Below are positions 7,783 to 10,614 of a stretch of 10,614 bases of DNA, in pieces. The stretch is taken from NCBI GenBank assembly GCA_946887105.1, contig CAMPKJ010000170.1:1-10614 (forward strand), in the 5' to 3' direction. Position numbers and translations under genes: made by a program. Below the pieces are notes generated by a model. It had not been told where the DNA came from. It did no database searches and saw nothing but the letters and a program-made list of their open reading frames with translations. This DNA comes from an uncultured Acidobacteriota bacterium (GTDB lineage Bacteria > Acidobacteriota > Thermoanaerobaculia > Gp7-AA8). The first letter of the stretch is position 1, and every line of letters begins with the position of its first letter.

Positions 7783-7791
7783 CGTGTAGCA
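7783..7791 (-). promoter_or_regulatory. Putative extended -10 element for the PilZ gene
   Basis: Read on the minus strand, TGC TACACG lies about 60 bases upstream of the PilZ start, in the 104-bp divergent region shared with the HAD gene. It is nearly identical to TGC TACACT before the small basic protein gene. No clear -35 is visible. I could not place a convincing promoter for the HAD gene in the same region. Confidence 0.3.
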
Positions 7792-7828
7792 TCCGGCGCC
7801 GATCCCGTGGTGTGATGCGGCTCACGAC

Positions 7829-8473
7829 ATGAACCGCAATTTCGACATCGTCACGTTCGACTGCTACGGCACGCTCATCGATTGGGAGAGCGGCATCGCC
7901 GAGGCATTTCTAAAAACGACCGGTCTGCCGCGCGAAGACGTGATCCGCGCGCACGCCGCCATCGAGCCGGTGGTCGAGCGGGAACGATATCTCCCCTATC
8001 GCGACGTGCTGACCGAAACCGCATTGCGCGTTGCCGAAGCGCTCGGGAAACCGGTCGCTGACGGCACGTTCCTTCCGCAATCGCTGCCATCGTGGAAGCC
8101 GTTTGCTGATACGAACGCAGCGCTCGAGCGCCTGCGCGATGCCGGCTATCGAGTGGGCATCCTCTCCAACGTCGACGATGACCTGCTCGCGGAGACGCGC
8201 CGCCACTTCACCGTGGAGTTCGACCTGATCATCACCGCGCAGCAGGTGCGCTCGTACAAGCCGGCGCCCGGACACTTTCTCGCGGCGAAGGAGCGCATCG
8301 GCTCCGCGCGCTGGCTGCACGCCGCGCAGAGCAACTTCCACGACATCGTGCCGGTGAACGCGATGGGCGTCCCGAGCGCGTGGGTGAACCGCCGGGGTCA
8401 GACCCCACTCCCCGGCGGCGTGCCCACGTACGAGGTGCGCGACATGGCCGGTCTGGCCGACTTGCTGGCTTAG
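7829..8473 (+). CDS. HAD-superfamily hydrolase, haloacid dehalogenase type II-like
   Basis: The 214-residue cytoplasmic protein has all HAD motifs. Motif I is FDCYGTLIDWE with nucleophile Asp11; motif II is ILSNVDD with Ser113 and Asn114; motif III is Lys144 in SYKPAPGHF; motif IV lies in QSNFHDIVP with Asp172. The second residue after Asp11 is Tyr rather than Asp, as in 2-haloacid dehalogenases (FDxYGTL) and unlike typical HAD phosphatases (DxD). This points to the dehalogenase-like subgroup, though many members have unknown substrates and dehalogenation is not proven. The small helical cap follows motif I. The start ATG has no clear Shine-Dalgarno. The gene is divergent from the PilZ gene and convergent with the thiolase. 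Its 3' part contains a GC-rich palindrome (8389-8418). Confidence 0.88.
   Translation: MNRNFDIVTFDCYGTLIDWESGIAEAFLKTTGLPREDVIRAHAAIEPVVERERYLPYRDVLTETALRVAEALGKPVADGTFLPQSLPSWKPFADTNAALERLRDAGYRVGILSNVDDDLLAETRRHFTVEFDLIITAQQVRSYKPAPGHFLAAKERIGSARWLHAAQSNFHDIVPVNAMGVPSAWVNRRGQTPLPGGVPTYEVRDMAGLADLLA
8389..8418. repeat. REP-like palindrome inside the HAD coding sequence
   Basis: A 9-base perfect inverted repeat, CCGCCGGGG and CCCCGGCGG, encloses 12 bases. A second perfect palindrome overlaps it: GGGGTC-A-GACCCC at 8394-8406. The two structures are mutually exclusive. The encoded stretch NRRGQTPLPGG lies in a surface-like loop after motif IV. GC-rich palindromes of this kind resemble REP sequences, but origin as an inserted element is inference. 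Confidence 0.45.
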
Positions 8474-8479
8474 ACGGGG

Positions 8480-8570
8480 TTCCTCGGGGTTCCTCGGTTC
8501 CTCGGAGTTCCTCGGAGTGGGCAGAGGCTTCCTCCGGGGAACCCGAGGAACTCCGAGGAACCGAGGAACC
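8480..8570. repeat. Long palindrome of TTCCTCGG tandem repeats between convergent genes
   Basis: Four TTCCTCGG units start at 8480, 8490, 8498 and 8508, and three inverted CCGAGGAA units start at 8543, 8553 and 8561. The 28-base arms 8488-8515 and 8543-8570 are perfect inverted copies, including the uneven 8- and 10-base spacing of the units. The 27-base loop holds a further TTCC and GGAA pair (8529-8541). The element begins seven bases after the HAD stop and ends two bases before the thiolase stop codon, so it fills the whole gap and could act as a bidirectional terminator or 3' stabiliser. No clear T-tract borders it. Confidence 0.88.
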
Positions 8571-8571
8571 G

Positions 8572-9750
8572 CTACACCGTCTCCACGATCATCGCCGCTG
8601 CTTCGCCGCCGCCGATGCAGATCGCGGCCAGGCCGCGCTTCACGCCGCGGTCCTGCATCGCGTGAATCAGCGTGACCAGGATGCGCGCGCCGCTGGCGCC
8701 GATCGGATGGCCGAGCGCGACCGCGCCGCCGTAGACGTTCAGCTTCTCGTGCGGAATCTTCGCGTCGCGCATCGCGGCCATCGACACGGCCGCAAACGCT
8801 TCGTTGATCTCGAAGAGATCGATGTCATCGACGGTCATCCCCGCGCGCTGCAGCACGATGTCGATCGCCTTCGCGGGTGCGGTCGTGAACCACTCCGGCT
8901 GGTGCGCCGCCGAGGACTGCGCGATGATGCGCACCATCGGCTTCAGACCGTTCTGCCGCGCGTACTCGGCCGAGGTGACGATCATCGCCGCGGCGCCGTC
9001 GTTGATCTTCGAGGAGTTCGCGGCGGTGACCGTGCCGCCGTCCTTCACGAACGCCGGCTTGAGCGAGCGCATCTTGTCGAGCGGCGCGGCGAACGGCTCC
9101 TCGTCGTCGATCACGTGCGACTTCCCCTTCTTCCCGTCGATCTCGACGACCGCGATCTCTTTCTTGAACTTCCCGTTCTTGATCGCGTCCTGCGCGCGGC
9201 GATACGACTCGTGCGAATAGTCGTCCTGCTCTTCGCGGGTGAAGTTGAACTTCTGCACGCACGCTTCCGCGCACGTGCCCATGTGCTTGTCGCCGTACGG
9301 ATCCCACAGCCCGTCGTGGATCATCACGTCGATCAGCTTGCCGTTGCCCATGCGATAGCCGGAGCGCGCCTGCGGCAGCGCGTACGGCGCGTTGGACATC
9401 GACTCCATGCCGCCCGCGACGGCGAGGTCGTACTCACCGCAACGGATGTCGTTCGCGGCGTACATCACCGCCTTCATGCCCGAGCCGCAGACCTTGTTGA
9501 CCGTGACCGCGGGGGCGACGTCGGGCACGCCCGCGTAGATGCCGGCCTGCCGCGCCGGAGCTTGTCCGACCGCGGCCTGCAGCACGTTGCCCATGATCAC
9601 CTGCTGGACCTGCTCCGGGCGGACGCCGGAGTTTTCGAGTGCGCATTTGATGGCCACGGCGCCGAGACGCGGGGCGGCGAGCGAGGAGAGCGTGCCCTGG
9701 AACGAACCGATCGGCGTGCGTGCGCCGCCGACGATGACGATATCTTTCAT
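8572..9750 (-). CDS. atoB: Thiolase, acetyl-CoA C-acetyltransferase family
   Basis: The 392-residue enzyme matches the usual length of acetoacetyl-CoA thiolases, which interconvert two acetyl-CoA with acetoacetyl-CoA plus CoA. The catalytic set is complete: nucleophile Cys88 in VNKVCGSGMKA, INEAFA, His348 in ALGHPIGASG, and Cys378 in CIGGGEA. It begins with KDIVIVGGARTPIGSF, the standard thiolase N-terminus. ATG 9750 is chosen because AAGGAG lies at 9761-9756 with about five bases of spacing; the frame stays open to 9924 but those codons lack family resemblance. The enzyme acts in the cytoplasm and could serve fatty or amino acid degradation or ketone and polyester synthesis; chain-length preference cannot be read here. 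It is divergent from lysine 6-transaminase, suggesting a catabolic role. The symbol is provisional. Confidence 0.94.
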   Translation of the reverse strand: MKDIVIVGGARTPIGSFQGTLSSLAAPRLGAVAIKCALENSGVRPEQVQQVIMGNVLQAAVGQAPARQAGIYAGVPDVAPAVTVNKVCGSGMKAVMYAANDIRCGEYDLAVAGGMESMSNAPYALPQARSGYRMGNGKLIDVMIHDGLWDPYGDKHMGTCAEACVQKFNFTREEQDDYSHESYRRAQDAIKNGKFKKEIAVVEIDGKKGKSHVIDDEEPFAAPLDKMRSLKPAFVKDGGTVTAANSSKINDGAAAMIVTSAEYARQNGLKPMVRIIAQSSAAHQPEWFTTAPAKAIDIVLQRAGMTVDDIDLFEINEAFAAVSMAAMRDAKIPHEKLNVYGGAVALGHPIGASGARILVTLIHAMQDRGVKRGLAAICIGGGEAAAMIVETV

Positions 9751-9778
9751 GAAATCTCCTTGGTCGTGCTGCGGGTGG

Positions 9779-9804
9779 AGTTCTATCACACGGGACGATA
9801 GAAT
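9779..9804. promoter_or_regulatory. Inverted repeat with putative divergent -10 elements, thiolase / lysine transaminase
   Basis: TTCTATC (9781-9787) and GATAGAA (9797-9803) form a 7-base perfect inverted repeat around nine bases in the 117-bp divergent region. The right arm with its next base gives TAGAAT (9799-9804), a plausible -10 toward the transaminase. The left arm read on the minus strand gives TGA TAGAAC, an extended -10 toward the thiolase. No good -35 is seen for either. The repeat could also be an operator shared by both genes. Confidence 0.4.
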
Positions 9805-9867
9805 CCGGGGCTCGGGCCGCGACCTGGCCCTCGCATCCGCACCGATAACGCAATCAGGAGTCTTCGC

Positions 9868-10614
9868 ATGTCCATCTCTGCCATCACCGATCGCCGGATC
9901 CACGTCCAGCCGGCCGAAGTTCACAACGTCCTTTCACGCCACATGCTGGCGGACGGATACGACATCGTCATGGACCTTCGGAAGTCGAAGGGCTCCTGGC
10001 TGTTCGACTCGCGGCGCGGCCGCAACGTCCTCGATTTCTTCACCAACTTCGCGTCCGTGCCGATCGGCTACAACCATCCGAAGATGGACACGCCCGAGTT
10101 CCGCGACCGCATTGCGGACGCGGCGGTCAACAAGCCGGCCAACTCCGATATCTACACCACGCACATGGCGGAGTTCGTCGAGACGTTCGCGCGTCTGGCC
10201 GTCCCGCCGTCGCTGAACAAGCACATGTTCTTCATCGAAGGCGGCGCGCTCGGCATCGAGAACGCGATCAAGGCCGCGTTCGACTGGAAGATCCGCAAGA
10301 ACATGGCCAAAGGCGTTCCGGGGGAGAAGGGCACGCAGATCATGCATCTGCGCGAATGCTTCCACGGCCGCAGCGGCTACACGCTGTCGCTGACAAACAC
10401 CGATCCGCGCAAGACGCAGTACTTCCCGAAGTTCGACTGGCCGCGCATCGAAAATCCGAAGATCCAGTTCCCCGCCACTGCTGATGCGCTGGCTGATGCG
10501 GAGCGTCGCGAGAAGATCGCCATCGAGCAGGCCAAACAGTTTCTCCACGATCGCAAGGATGACGTCGCGGCCTTCATGGACGTACGTGAGTGGGAGGAGC
10601 GGATCGAGGCGATG
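9868..10614 (+). CDS. lat: L-lysine 6-transaminase, N-terminal part (runs off window)
   Basis: The first 249 codons are present. The enzyme transfers the epsilon-amino group of lysine to 2-oxoglutarate, giving 2-aminoadipate 6-semialdehyde and glutamate, with PLP. Residues resemble Mycobacterium tuberculosis Lat (Rv3290c, from memory) throughout: MDLRKSKGSWLFD, LDFFTNFAS, NKPANSDIYTTHMAEFVETF, FFIEGGALGIENAIKAAFDW, FHGRSGYTLSLTNT and FPKFDWPRIENP. The PLP-lysine region lies beyond the window. AGGAG at 9856-9860 with seven bases of spacing supports ATG 9868. From codon 238 (10579) the sequence reads DVREWEERIEAM, where the family normally continues with EPIQGEGG; the break may mark an assembly edge, insertion or damaged gene. 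Divergence from thiolase suggests lysine catabolism. Confidence 0.88.
   Translation, partial: MSISAITDRRIHVQPAEVHNVLSRHMLADGYDIVMDLRKSKGSWLFDSRRGRNVLDFFTNFASVPIGYNHPKMDTPEFRDRIADAAVNKPANSDIYTTHMAEFVETFARLAVPPSLNKHMFFIEGGALGIENAIKAAFDWKIRKNMAKGVPGEKGTQIMHLRECFHGRSGYTLSLTNTDPRKTQYFPKFDWPRIENPKIQFPATADALADAERREKIAIEQAKQFLHDRKDDVAAFMDVREWEERIEAM

Noticed and set aside
8480..8570. CRISPR-like array
   Set aside because: Units are only 8 bases with 0-2 base gaps and are inverted in the second half; there are no spacers and no cas genes.
8380..9801. A 473-codon open frame on the plus strand across the thiolase
   Set aside because: It is the Arg/His/Asp-rich mirror of a thiolase with all catalytic motifs, and runs through the repeat palindrome at 8480-8570, which real coding sequence rarely would.
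9751..9924. N-terminal extension of the thiolase frame upstream of 9750
   Set aside because: The standard thiolase N-terminus starts at the 9750 ATG, which has a strong AAGGAG; the extension would cross the divergent promoter region and the transaminase start.

Overview
The window is GC-rich (codon third positions dominated by G and C) and carries mostly housekeeping and central-metabolism genes. High GC, short extended -10-like promoters, a short QueG-type protein, tandem-PilZ signalling and a lysine 6-transaminase together suggest an Acidobacteriota-like or similar GC-rich Gram-negative environmental bacterium. This is inference from style and gene content; no rRNA or other marker settles it.

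Layout from left to right. The 3' end of an unrecognised gene enters from the left edge (to 340). It is followed closely by an MltD-type membrane-bound lytic transglycosylase with two LysM repeats (370-1749). A long palindrome built of heptamer repeats separates this from ileS, a complete isoleucyl-tRNA synthetase gene (1892-4684) with a plausible promoter so close to its start codon that the mRNA may be leaderless. Next comes a tight group of three: a 74-residue Lys/Ala-rich basic protein (4723-4947), a PHP-domain phosphoesterase/RNase AM-like protein (4951-5766) and a QueG-type epoxyqueuosine reductase (5808-6740). These form a likely operon with a translation and RNA-maturation flavour (tRNA charging, tRNA modification, RNA or nucleotide phosphoester hydrolysis).

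The QueG gene overlaps tail to tail by 15 bp with a minus-strand gene for a protein with two PilZ domains (6726-7724), a probable c-di-GMP receptor. Divergent from it is a HAD-superfamily hydrolase of haloacid-dehalogenase type (7829-8473). A second long palindrome, built of a different short repeat, lies between that gene and a convergent thiolase gene (8572-9750, minus). Divergent from the thiolase is the start of an L-lysine 6-transaminase gene (9868 to the window edge). Lysine breakdown by way of aminoadipate semialdehyde can end in acetoacetyl-CoA, which thiolase cleaves to acetyl-CoA, so this divergent pair may share a catabolic role.

The most unusual features are the two intergenic palindromes, alike in design but unrelated in sequence; a possible leaderless ileS transcript; and the abrupt loss of family similarity in the last twelve codons of the transaminase. 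I see no CRISPR array, tRNA, rRNA, IS element, phage gene or defence system. No stretch longer than 300 bases lacks a gene.
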